The translations under genes and the position numbers were made by a program. The notes under the pieces were generated by a model. It was given only the letters and a program-made list of their open reading frames with translations, searched no databases and had not been told where the DNA came from. Shown here piece by piece: positions 35,093-47,098 of a stretch of 64,000 nt of DNA; the stretch's first letter is position 1, and every line of letters begins with the position of its first letter. Source of the stretch: Leptodontidium sp. MPI-SDFR-AT-0119 (lineage: Eukaryota > Ascomycota > Leotiomycetes > Helotiales > Leptodontidiaceae); assembly GCA_020726505.1 (NCBI GenBank), contig JAHLEZ010000033.1:124001-188000 (forward strand), written 5' to 3'.

Positions 35093-38000
35093 TATATTAA
35101 TTAAGTATAAGCCTATAAAGAAGTTAGTTAATTTCGGATTAAAGATCACTATACTTAGTTAGAGTGTACTCGTTAAAGTTTACACTCCTAAGGTTTAAGT
35201 CACCCCTGAAATTAAGGTTACCCTTTTAAGAGCGCGTTTCTTTAAGGATAATAATAAGCGTTATAAATATTTTATTACTTTTACTTCCTTTACGCGGTTT
35301 TCCTCTTTTTCTTGTGCTCCTTACTAGCTTTTCTCGAGCACTTAAAGTTTTAGATTAAGTTATAATAGCCTTATCCTTTATTTAAGAGCGTATTATTACT
35401 CTCGTTTATCCTTGTGCGTTTAACTAAGCTCTTAACACTTTAGTCCGAGAGCGCGTCACTACTTTTAATAACGAATCTAAGGTTTTAAGAGCTTACACTT
35501 AAGGAGTTAATTACTTTAGACTTTTATTTATAACTTCTTAAGTTACTTAACTAGAGTTTTTAATTAGTTCCTCTAGTACTTCTTTTAATAGTAGTAACTC
35601 TACTCGCAAGTAATCCGCTTTTAAAGTAAATGACAGTATTTAAATCTCGAGTCTAGAAGCTCGAGACGGACCTTTAGCTTAGTCTTATAGTACGTTCGAC
35701 GCCCGATCTGTGAGTTACATATTCTTACTTAGACGCGATCCCTCTAAGTCTTATTTTATACTTAGCATAAGCCTTAAGTCGTATATACTCGACCTCTACT
35801 CTTTGCCCTTTATTAGTACTTTAATTGGCGTATTATTTAATATAAGAGTGGCTTTAAGAGTCAAAAGTCCCGTTGTAATACTTAGTTCTCTAATATCCTT
35901 TACCCTTAAGTTTTAACTTTTTAAAGTAGTAGTTAGTCCCTTAATAGGCTTAAAAAGTAATATTAAAGCGCTTTTAACTATAGCTGTCGCTTCCTTAATA
36001 GTCTTATTACTTATAATATTCTCTAGGATTTTAGCTTAGTTTACGACTAATTTATCTTCTTTAATAAGATTGTAAATCGACTAAGCTTCTTTAACTATAA
36101 TTATTACTTCTTCTTAACTTAACTTATAAAATAAGTCTTTATTAAAGCGTACGTTACGTGTGACGATAATTCGGTCGAGACGTGGCACTTAAATCCGGTA
36201 AATATTAGAAGTATAAAAACTTATTAAGTATCTAATATATACACGTGTATTTACTTTAAATACTCTTTTCTCTTGCCCTTTCGCTTGTTTTATTATTAAT
36301 AAATATACTTTATACCCGAAGACGTAAATTCTATTTTAATTTAGTCTAAGATTTATAATAAGCTTTGTAATAAGCGCCGGATTATATTATTAAAAGTAAT
36401 TACGAAACCACTAATTTAGTGTTTTTAATAGCGACTATTAATTATTTACGCGTCTAAGGCTCTTGTTATATAAGTAAATGCCTCTTAGTACGTATTTAAT
36501 AGCTAGTTTTGTAGGGAGATTTACTAAGAGCTTTATTTTGATTCCCTTATTAATTACTTCTTAATTAGCCCTTTCGGCGCCGCTATTTAGCTTATAAGTT
36601 GAAGTAAGTAAAAGCTCGAGTTCAATTCCGAGCTTTTTAACTTAATTCTTATATTTTGTGAATTCGCGGATAGTAATAACTGCCTTTTCTTAATCGTGTT
36701 TTAGTTTATATATCGAGAGTCCGAACTACTTACGAACTTAGCGTTTAAAGCTCTTAATGTATTCGAAGACTATATTATACTCCTTATTTTAGAGGGCATA
36801 ACCCACGAGTAGTTTACTATACTTATCTTTAAGTAAAAGGAGCTAAGAGTTATTCTTAAATTTAATTAAATAATTAAAGAGGTCCTAAGTAACTCTCTAA
36901 AATAGTCTAAGTAATTATCTCTTAATTAAGCGTCTAAAGATCACTTAAGATATGTGAGTAAGAGTGTAATACTCACACTTAATTCTCCTTATTACTTTAG
37001 TAATCTTAATATTCCTGGCTAAGCTTGTTAACTTTTTTAAGGTATTTGGCCCTAAGTGTCTAAAGTGTAAATACTAATACATTTTTGTATTTATTCTTAG
37101 TCTCTTATACTCTCGCGATAGTCTATAGAATTTACTAATACTTCGTTTAAGCGTTAGAAATATTATAGTACTTATAGTATTAAAAGGGATCTCACGGGAG
37201 TTCGACAAATAGTTAGAAAGCTCGTTAAATTTAAAAAATATAAGGTTTTACTTACGAACTAACTGTCACATAATTAAGTAGTCCTTTATAAGATCGTTTT
37301 CTTCCTTTTAACGTAAAGTATAGTCTATTTTATAGTACTAAAGTCCACTATTATAAAGGCGAGCTTTAGAGATAATATTAATATAAAATCCTTTTATAAT
37401 AATAACGTCGTAAAGGGTTAAATTAAATAACTCCCTATTTAAGTTCTTAAGAAACCCCTTTATAACGCGAATTCCGCGTCTTATAATTAGAAGTTAAGAG
37501 CTTTTACACTCTATAATATCCTCTGGTTTAGACTTAACAAATAATCCTAGCTTTAAGAGCGAACGATTATTAATTAAATTAATTACATTATAGTTGTTAA
37601 GAAGAGTGCTCGACGACAAGGGGTAAGTTGAGTCTTATATAAAGTAAACACTAGGTTAATAATCCTTTATAAGGCTTAGAACGATTACTACTTGTGCTTA
37701 CGTGTTACTCTTCGCCCCTTTATTTAAGATATTTCTAGGGAACATAGACTTACTTTTGCCCTTATTACTAGCGCTTTTAATAACGTCCTTAGTAACTTAA
37801 AGTATTAGTTTATTTAATCTAATTTAGTCTCGTAGTCCCTTTTATTTATTACTAATAAAGCGCTGTCGGATTTACTTTACTGTGGCGTTATCTATTAGAG
37901 GATTTAGTCTAATATTTTTATTAAGGTCTTTTATATAGACCTTCTTATAAATAATAAGTTGAAGTCGAGTGTAATTTAAAGGACTTTATTTGTGGGTCCG

Positions 38001-39306
38001 ATTATTTTAGTAAGGGCATGACTTCTTAGGGGATTTCCCTTTTAAAAGTTTACGAGCGTTCTTATTACCTTTTAACGTCGCTTTATTATTAGACGATCGT
38101 TTGCCAAGAGTAATAAAGTGTCTATGACTTTAAGTTTTATAGCCTAATAAAAGAGCTTAGTACTAAGGACTTGATTTATTAACGTAAAAGAATCGAGCTA
38201 ATTAATTAATAGTATAAGGAGGGGGAAGACTAGGAGTCTCGTACTCTTGAATTTTCTTACTTTAGCACTTTACTCACGAGCGATTAAAGTTCCTTGCCGT
38301 AACTAAAAAGTTAATTATATTAATTATTCCTTTTACGTCTGTCACCTTATATAATTAAGCTTTCTAAATGAGCTCTTAGTGAGACATAATTTATACGCGA
38401 GAGTTACTTTTTCTTTTAGTCTTAAGGGATTCTTAGTAGTCGTTTCGTGTTTAAGTTTAAATTAATATTTCCGTTTAATAGAGTACTTCTTTAAAGAAGC
38501 GAAGGATCGCTTAAATATTTATACGCTTTTCTTGTACTACTCGAGCTACTATAATACTAAAGAATTACTTAGCTATACTCCTCTCGATTTAGTCGTAAAG
38601 TTTAAGGTAATTAGAAGCTCGGGACTACTAAATTGCACTTTAGAGGACGTGCTCTTTAGCCTTAGCTTCCACTTACTCCTAGAGTGACTTAGGGGTTATA
38701 AGGTCAGGCCTTATTAATAACGCTAAGAGCAGTTTAAACATTCTAGAGTTCTCCCTTATATTAAGGGTTAAAGGCGTAAATATTTAATTGCCTCCGCCCT
38801 TAAAACTTAGGCTGACGGTAGCTATATTACTTATTACGGTACTCGAGGATCTAGGAGCTCTCTTAGCGTTTCCTAGAATTACTACTTAATTATTAATTAC
38901 CTAGGTCCTGAGTTATTCTCCGTAAATATATATAAAGAGCTAATAGTCTATATTATTTTTAATATTAACTTCCTTCGCGAGCTCTTTAGCAGTTAGAGTA
39001 GTATTAAAGATTTCAGATAGAGACGTAATATCTTTTCTATTAGGGTTAACGTATAGCCAAAGTCCGAGTATATTTATTATAAACGTGAAGTATATAAATT
39101 ATACTAGCTAATTTTCTAGTTTATTATATAAGATCTTAGACAATAGGAGCCTAGTAGGTTCGTTGATACTTATAAAAGACATATCGAATAATCGATGTGT
39201 AATTGTAAAATTAAAAGTAGAAGTTAAATGATCGTAGAACTTATTAACTAAAAGTTCTTTTACAAATACGCCGTGTAACTTAAATAAAACAAGTGTAGCT
39301 CTTAAC

Positions 39307-39500
39307 TGTCATATAGAAGAAGAGTATTAACTCAGGGGTTTAAAAGATTCTACGATTAAATGAGGTTCTAAAAAGTGTGTTTAAAGATTAATTAAATTAA
39401 GTGTTATCCTCTTAAAGAGAGGAGCTAAAGACTGGGTTTATATACCTGGAGTGCTTACGCAAGTATACACCAGACCAAAGAACTGCGCTAGTGCGCGACA
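39307..39500 (-). repeat. LTR of Copia element (5' LTR in element sense)
   Basis: This is the second 194-bp LTR, followed by TTTAC at 39501-39505. Confidence 0.9.
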
Positions 39501-39505
39501 TTTAC

Positions 39506-41066
39506 TTAATCTCCTCGTCTGATTCCCCCTCTTCCTCTCTTTTTAAATCCCCCTCTTACTTCTCCTTTTATTATATAAACTCCTTAACGTTCGTTTACAC
39601 GTCGTTAATGGCTATCTACTGCCTCTTTATTAACTTATACGCCGGCCGCTTCTTAGGCTTAATGTCTCTAGACCGGAATATATAATACATTAATTATTAG
39701 TATACCTCTGTATATTATATTATAGTAGTAATGTCTATTTAATTATTAAATAGTATTTGGACTTTTTTGTTTACCTCCTTTTTATTTACTTTAAATAATG
39801 CCTTTAACCTTATTACTTACTAAACATAATAGTATTATATATCTTAAATTAATTAATTAAATACTTAGCACAATACTTCTAACTTGAGCTCGTCCTCTTT
39901 AACGGGGGTAACTAATACTCGTAATTCTTCCCGGTTATACCTTTTAGAATACTTAACTTAACTTATATAGTATAACCACGGATTTAGTTTTCTAAATTCC
40001 TTAGGCTCAGTAATTTAACGACGCTACTTCTCGTTAGCTTTTTATATTTCTTAATTTAATCGTTTCTTAATAGCCTCTAAATCGACGTCTCCGGACAATA
40101 TAGCGGGGCTAAATCCCTTTATTTAAACCTCGAAAAATACGAAATTAGAACCTTTAAGGAAAACCTACTAGTAATAAACTAAAATCTATAGCACTTACAC
40201 CTCTTAGCTAGTATATTAACGCCTTCTCTTCCTCTTATTTACTTAACCGTGCTATTCTCTAAAATGTTTCTAGATAACTTGACACTAGTAATTAATATAA
40301 CGACACGAGGCAAATAAGCACCCTTTTCTATTTATCTTAGGTCTCCTTAATTCGGGAATCAGGGGCTAAGTTAGACTAACAGGGATTAGTAACTTATTTA
40401 ACTTTACTCGACATAAAATTAACCCTTTAATTTAGTTTACTTTTTTTAAAATCCGCTCTTGTACTTCCTTAGTTATATTATAACTATTAGAACCGCTTAA
40501 ATAGTAGGAAATCTGGCTAGGTAATATAATATACTAGTATATAAAGTATACTATTACTTTAAATACTAGTAAATAAACAAATAGATTTATAACTTAACTC
40601 TTCCTTTAAATTATTTAAATAATATTTCCCCTTCTTTTACTTTCTTTACGCGTCTTACTGCCCTCACGCGTTCGGCACTTATAATTTAAACTTATGCGTA
40701 ATATAGCTAGCTATAATTTCCGCTTTTATACTTTTATACTTTTATATTTACTTTATACTTAAGAACCGCATTTTAGCTAACTTAACTTATATATTTACTT
40801 CCCCTATTAAAAATCGACGACGACTACTGTCTTATCGTAAAACTCACTTAATAATAGGGTTCTAGTGAAAGTTTCGACGGGGCTAGTGTCGCATATACTA
40901 AGGCAAACTCATACTCGAATTTAAGCCTTATTTGAGCTTATTTAGACGTAACCTTAACAAATGAATCTAATTAAATAAATCTTATAGCCTTGGCAAATCC
41001 ACGCTAATGGGCTATATAAGGAATTAAATGAATCTTATATTAGATTCATTTAATAATAATAGATAG
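39506..41066 (-). pseudogene. OrsD-RecQ helicase gene, 5' part (copy 2) and upstream region, heavily RIPped
   Basis: The stretch 40,005-41,066 aligns base for base with 6,105-7,210, with most differences C-to-T or G-to-A. The minus strand reads AIKKRLN, then RR-IT, EPKEFRKLNPWLYYIS and YNREELRVLVTPVKED, which match the OrsD-like region beyond the point where copy 1 stops. The frame runs into the target site of the Copia element at 39,505 and resumes at 29,029. The zinc-finger start lies near 40,600; 40,640-41,066 is the shared upstream region. No cysteine pair is intact. Confidence 0.7.
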
Positions 41067-41429
41067 GCTTAATATAGGCCTTTCTTATATTTGAGCTTCT
41101 AGGTCGTAACTACTTATAAGAGAATTAAGAGGAGGGGGATATTTACTGTCTTCTTAGACGAGTTGAAAAGAGTTATAAATAATGTGACGCTTGCCCTAGA
41201 AAGACGGTAATTACGTGTAACTGACGCCTCATATATTAATATAAGACATATAACGATACTAAGTATTAACTTAGAATCTATAACTATAAAGGAAAGAAGG
41301 TAAGGAAAGAAGAGGTCTATATACAAGAGGTCGGTATACCTAGCACTATAGTAATCTCGGTACGTCCCGATCGGGAAATACTAAGTGGAGCCAGTGGAAA
41401 TGAGGCTCTAAGCATAGCCGATCGTCACA
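41067..41429 (-). mobile_element. Gypsy fragment: one LTR plus part of the leader
   Basis: The sequence is closely similar to 14,523-14,885: the leader region, then a 247-bp LTR at 41183-41429 starting TGTGACGC and ending CGTCACA. The rest of the element is absent. It abuts the OrsD-type repeat on the left and a pogo end on the right, so the original element was lost by deletion. Confidence 0.85.
41183..41429 (-). repeat. LTR of truncated Gypsy element
   Basis: This is the third 247-bp LTR of the family in the window; it differs from the others by transitions. Confidence 0.9.
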
Positions 41430-41530
41430 ATAATATCTTATATAAAAGTTAAAGTAGAATAGAGTTATTAAGTCTTAAATGGGAAGTGTTAGAATTAAGC
41501 GAGGTAGGCCAAAGGGGGGGGGTGAGACGT
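41430..41530 (+). mobile_element. 3' end of a pogo/Fot1-like transposon
   Basis: The sequence aligns with the last 100 bp of the element at 33264-35092: the end of the transposase, GCGAGGTAGGCC and a G-rich terminal repeat ending GACGT followed by TA (41531-41532). The Gypsy LTR probably inserted into this pogo copy. Confidence 0.75.
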
Positions 41531-41532
41531 TA

Positions 41533-44500
41533 TGGATTTTGAATTCTTGTGGTTGCTCAGCTGTTTTTGAAAGGCTAGCAGGGCCACGACACGACTCCCC
41601 GCTTTGTTGTTTTAGCCAATCAATTGTCAGCTAGCCCAGCCGCGTGTGAACAATCTTCCTCTCAGAAGCCTTAATTATCTCGGAGTTGAAAACAGGTTCT
41701 GAAAAGCTACATTTAGAATTATTTCCTTGAAAATCCGGGGAATTTTTGAAGATGAACAAGGGAGAAATTGTTACCAAGTGAAAAGGACGCTTGGAACAGA
41801 AGAAAATCGTTTGAGCGCGGGTTGCAAGGGATTGGCGTTGAGCTACATACATGGTTGATCGTTACCAGATCAAAAACTCGGACACTTCGATAAATCTTTG
41901 TGGAGTATTCCTATATTCTTGATTGATTAGTGTGATGCCTGTCTATCGCTACGCATATCATTTTGCTCTGTTGGTTTGCTGGGAAACCGCAATCAGCAGA
42001 CGATTACGGAACATATCCCATCGATGCTTAGAGAGTCCGCTAATGCACGTTCCCCTCACCAGCATGGCCCGCGTAAATGATTCGCAGATTCCGAGCTTAT
42101 ATTCAAGGTAAGTTCCGTTCTTCCTCTCGAAGAACTCGATAAATCTCCGAGCCTTGGCATGGAGAACGGTTGAAGTGGGGTGGTCCGTTGGGCACACTGA
42201 TGTCAGACTTTCTGGGGTAGCAAAATGCAGCAGCGGCTGGCTTGAACCGCACTTGCATGCTTTGATGCCGAAAACTGGATACAAATCCTATTTCAATTCG
42301 TGATGAATAGTGTGAAGATATTGCAACATTAGGCGATCGTGTGAAACGCCTTGGAAGCGCTATTAGGCCGATGAAAGTCCAACTTTGCGGAGCTCTGAGT
42401 AGCTATAAGCTTTCATAGACAGTGCACCTTTGTAGTTAAGTTCAAAGAGAATCTACCATTTACTGCCAGTACTATTAAGATTTCATAAATTCACTGGTTC
42501 TCGAATTCGTCATCTAGACAAGTGAGTGGTGGCAGATGCAGAATACGGCATATCAAGCTAATAAGTTCTTGAGGTTGAGTTACTTTCTTGGCTACATGGC
42601 ATATTTGGTTGATCCAATAACTTTTAAACATGTAACGAAAGGCGCCGCCACAAACACCACAATATGCTAGACGAAAGTATGCAGATCACCTAATCTGTCG
42701 AGCCATTCTTTTCCAATCGCAAGATAGCCACATCTGACGATCATCCTTTTCTTTTTGTCATCCGATACACAAACCTGTGGCACGTTTCTAAGTGATGGAA
42801 CGTTAGTTCTGCTTGAGATTTCCGAAGCCTTTCAGAAACACGACGAATCTTTCACGGTTCCCAATGGCGCGGATGACGATGCATGACAATAGGTTAGGAT
42901 ACGATCATGATTTCACAAGTAGAAAGTCTAGATTCTTGATGCATGGTGCTGAAACTTTGGCTTGCATGTAAGTATTATATCATATCCAAATTCCTTCCGT
43001 ATCTGTGAAAGCCACACCAATCCTTCATGATCATTCCCCACATGGCGAAATATCAGGTCATATCACCACACAAAGTAATGCATATTATTATGATGTTCAA
43101 TTGGGCTGTACGACGGGGAATGAGATCTGCGGTGTATAAGCATGAGCAAAACTTCACAAATTGGACGACTGGGGATCACTACCATTCTGGATAAGGTAGC
43201 TGACTATTTGGACGGTCTGCGGCATCCTTCGGTAGCCACAATCTTCAAGCCTGCGATGACTTCCGCCCCGTTCTTGTCACATGAGGAAGATCCTCGTTGT
43301 TGAAAGGCAAGGGTGGTCCAGAATTCACGAAGTCCCGGGAAGCCCGCCCTGGATACAAGGCTCATGAAGCACTTTCGAAGTGGCTTTCGGTTAGGCTAGA
43401 TGAAGGGAATGCCAATCGAAACGTCTTGGGGCATATCATATCTCGCCTGCTGTACTGCTCAGCATTCAACTGTTTGCCGTTCTCGAACTCGTCCGCGGAC
43501 CAAAGGATAATGATTTCGAAATAATCTCTCTAGATCCATGATATATGATAGCCCCCGGGCCTTTGAATAATTGATGCTAGTATTTTTGCACACATCAGAC
43601 ACCAGCTTAAACTGAAGTAATGACTCTTTGATATGACCCAGATATACTCTTAACAACTTTTCTTCTTGGGGAATTGGGAGTCAAGTCAAACGCTTAGAGT
43701 GACAACGACAGCAGTTCGAACTTTGGATAAGTGACGCTGATAGTAGAACTTTATACGAAAAGACGGCCCCCGGCCTGAGTCTATGAGATGGGATAAGCGG
43801 TACAGAATCCAAGGATGATTAAAACTTGTAGCTGAGGTTGATGATATTGGACTATGGATCATGAAGGCCTTTATTGTTCGCCTCCACTGCTTTCTTTGTG
43901 AAAAAGTTTTCTAAAACGATGATGACGAACTCTCATACTGCTCACTATTATCACTTTCTGTAGCTTCAATATTCAAGGGTGCAAGAGAAGGGTGTGAAAA
44001 TGGTAGAAGGGAGGCCATAAGTTAAGCGAGGTGTAGAGGCGAGAAGGAGTAGAAAAATGCAAACATCCAAGAGCCCGAGTAGTGAACCTCTCATCGAAAA
44101 GAGGGTTTATTCACATGTGTCAGTACTTAACTCATCTCTTACTTTATTTTGGTTAGGTGCATCCTGAAACCGTAGAACTTCCTGGGAGAGGATAATCTTG
44201 GTTTTAAGTAGTATGTTGCCACCAACGCATTGTGTCTTGGATGGTCCTAACCGTCTATTTTGACCCATTTGATGAATTATTTGTCTCAAAGTCTACCCTA
44301 AATGACCAATTGAATATTATTGTGCTCGCTTGTATGGACCAAATGGCCGCGTGCGGCGAAGCGCCTGGTGATTGAACGAAACTCCTTCCTGGTGGAGTTT
44401 CGCGCTGTCCTCGTTTGACTACGCGCCGCATGCCACACAAAACAACCAAACCTGCGGCCACTCAAACCAACAATCTGGGCACACCTCGGGAAAATTTTAA

Positions 44501-44589
44501 ATATTTATCATGTTTGCTCCACTGGGAATTTGGTGCTTGACTTTCAATACTAAGTTGAACTAAGTTGACTGAGTCGACAATCCACATCC
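41533..44589. other. GC-balanced stretch, no gene recognised
   Basis: Composition is gene-like but no domain is recognised. The longest frame is 41958-42284 on the minus strand (108 codons, start MYPVFGIKACKCGSS), without recognised motifs. Shorter frames at 43297-43524 (plus) and 43459-43656 (minus) overlap. It could hold a multi-exon gene I cannot resolve or worn gene remains. The last 300 bp should include the promoter of the HET gene. Confidence 0.4.
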
Positions 44590-47098
44590 ATGCCTAGAAA
44601 ATATACACCCCCAGGATATGACGATCATGACATTGAGACCGGTGACCTCCTCCAGACTTCGTCCCCGGAGAAGCCAACACCCCAGCTACTTTACGCATCT
44701 CTAAGTCTACCAACTCAGGGTCGATGCATCCGAGTGCTGGATCTGGACTCGCTCCCAGCATTCTCCATCAATCAAGCGAAGTTGCCATTAAGCGGCAACC
44801 TTCGGATAGTCTCACTTCAGGATTGTCCAAAATTCATAACCCTCTCATATGTCTGGGGAGAGTACTCAACGCCAAGAGACACCATTCAATGTAACGACGG
44901 CACTGCCATCGCGATCACCACCAATTGCCGGGACGCCTTGATCGCTCTTCGGAAACGGTACGGAAGATTGACAATCTGGATAGATGCTATATGTATCAAC
45001 CAACAGGATATCGAGGAAAAGAGCAAACAGATACAGCTGATGGAGGAGATATACTCTTGGTCAGAACGAGTCATCGTCTGGCTAGGACCGGGTGACAAAT
45101 CATCTCGTAAGGCGATACATTGGATGCGAAGAGCTGCTTATGGATCGTTCTTTGATGCATTTATGCACATTGCAACTACACCAGTATCAAAGCAGCGGTC
45201 TAGGTACAGATTCGCACTGATAGGCCGGATTATGTGGTGCGCAATACGCGACAGTCTCAGTGCCTTAGGAAACTTAATCCGTAAGTTGGACTTTTCTCGG
45301 TGTTGGAACCTCACTAATGGGTCTCCTAGCCATTTGGCGTTGCCTGAGAAAGCAAGCTTGGAAAGTTCCAAAGAAGGATGTTGAGGATCTTTTGGACCGG
45401 GAGTGGTTCGACAGAGCTTGGACATTCCAAGAGCTACTATTGGCTTGGAACATCACAATTATTTGTGGCGACAATGCTCTAGATTGGGGATATTTATTGG
45501 GTGCGCTTCAATATTGCTATGAATCTTCAGAAACACATGAATGGTTCTATACAGACAGAGGATCGAAGGGAAAAGGCTTGCGAGCGATAAGAGAACTGGT
45601 GAGCTCGTGGATGAACATCAGCAGGCCAACTCACTGGAATGGTCAGGAGATCCGACGTGCCCTCCCCGATGGCGACGACTCGGCAGAATCGTACCAGAGG
45701 GCAGCAGAGAGATTGGTTGTTCGGCCCAAAATTGGTATTCTCAATGTTTGGTACTGGTCCATGTCTGCCCTTCTATTCTCAATCGCTGCGTTTCTGGTTT
45801 TTCTACTTCTTGTCTTGGTCCCGATCTGGGCGACTCTCGGGCTTAAATGGGCGAAACTCGCCGTCATTATTGACGCAGCTGTTTCGATCGTTGTTGGTCT
45901 TCATTTTTATGGACCGACTCTCTCTGGAACTAGTACGAAACGCTGTCATTTTCGTCTCGGATTCAGTAGTCCTAACGTTGACGCTGTTGCTGTCCACCTC
46001 TCCAGTATCGTCCGGGTGATACGACAACGCAAAGTCTCGGAGCCTAGAGATCGCTCCTATGCTACTCATGGAGTTCTAAGACGGCTCGGACTTCCTCTTA
46101 CTTCGGCTGACTACAGGAAGTCTCTCGGCGAGGTCTACCAGGATTTCTTCACAGATCTATTAAGGTGGGAGCCATGCCTGATAAGCCTGATCCTAGATGT
46201 CGATCATGATGCCTTTCCAGACTCACCTTCATGGACTCCAAATTGGGATGCCCTGGGCCCCTCGGCGCGTCCTGAGTATGTCATGGATTTGAAATTTCAA
46301 GATAAGCCGGCAAACTCGATTTCAATCGATGGGTCCAGACTTCACGTAGGCGTCGTTTGGAAGGAACTTGCTATCCAGGTCTCTAGTACTTTCCAAACGA
46401 TGGACTCAGATCTCTTCATTAGTGATGCTGAATATTTCGCGTGGACTTGGGGTCAAGTTCTGCTGCTATCTCAATGGATGTCTCTGTTCTGCCCGAAGGC
46501 GCCAATCGAGGACCGACGTCCGAAACGAGGTATCCGTCGCCGGTCGTTCTTTATCTCAGAGGAGAGAATTTACGATGCCAATATTGCCTGCGTGGCTTTG
46601 GATGCTGACCCAAACCCTCCCGAGATCTCACGGTTTGATGGCAACAAAGACTACTATGACAACTGGGTCAGGCTTGTAAATAGTGTCCTGCCAGGGCTCA
46701 TCGCAATAGACGAGTCTAATATCAACACGCCTTTTGAAGCCACTCAGGACTTCATTCGTAGCAATTATGTTGGTCTTTCATCACATCGAAACATCGAGCG
46801 GAATGCATCGACTCATAGAGGTGCAGTAAATGTAATGGTGGAGACAATCAACAGACTATCCGTTCTGAGGCGACGTCTTTTCTCAACAACATCTGGAGTG
46901 CCGGGATCAGTGTCAAGTAATGTCGATTTGAGAGAAGGTGACTTAGTGGCTAAGCTTGAGGGTGTCTACTGGCCGCTCATTTTACGACGGACAGACGCTG
47001 CTCCCGAGGAATACAAGGTTCTCGGCTACGCTATTGTCCCTTGGAGAAGTGGGTTCGATATGAAAGAAAAATGCGCCGACAAACTCGTTTTGGTCTGA
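44590..47098 (+). CDS. HET-domain protein with two membrane segments, 2 exons, 819 aa
   Basis: Exon 1 is 44590-45280 and exon 2 is 45330-47098. The 49-bp intron has donor GTAAGT, branch CACTAAT and acceptor CTAG, and it joins phase 1 correctly. The HET domain starts at about residue 82 with FITLSYVWGEYS, followed by WIDAICINQQD, QIQLMEEIYSWSERVIVWLG and, after the intron, REWFDRAWTFQE (about 254-265), all classical HET blocks. Two hydrophobic segments follow, at about 373-398 and 406-424, so it may be membrane-anchored. The C-terminal 390 residues carry no recognised domain. HET proteins of this class mediate heterokaryon incompatibility and programmed cell death on non-self contact. Which specificity this one has cannot be told. 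Codons and composition are intact; no sign of RIP. Confidence 0.9.
45281..45329 (+). other. intron of the HET gene
   Basis: A 49-bp intron with GTAAGT donor, CTAAT branch site 14 bp before the CTAG acceptor. Without removal the first frame ends at 45384. Confidence 0.88.

Larger units (their letters stand above)
29035..39500 (-). mobile_element. complete Copia LTR retrotransposon (10.5 kb), RIP-inactivated, TSD TTTAC
   Basis: Two 194-bp LTRs (29035-29228 and 39307-39500) start TGTCG/TGTCA and end GCGCGACA, with TTTAC at 29030-29034 and 39501-39505. Minus-strand blocks are Copia: YVND (32,519-32,536, RT active site) and a degraded RNase H with its W-S-K-Q and CDN-type region (about 31,760-31,980). 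Integrase and gag should lie between 35,100 and 39,300 but are too mutated to mark. A 1.83-kb pogo element is inserted at 33264-35092; without it the Copia is about 8.6 kb. It interrupts the OrsD-RecQ gene. A 2.4-kb stretch between RNase H and the 3' LTR (29,229-31,600) has its longest frame on the opposite strand (31104-31301). Confidence 0.88.

Noticed and set aside
35710..35916. 68-codon plus-strand frame
   Set aside because: Lies antisense inside the mutated Copia element and has no motif.
45639..46019. 126-codon plus-strand frame
   Set aside because: Off-frame shadow within exon 2 of the HET gene.
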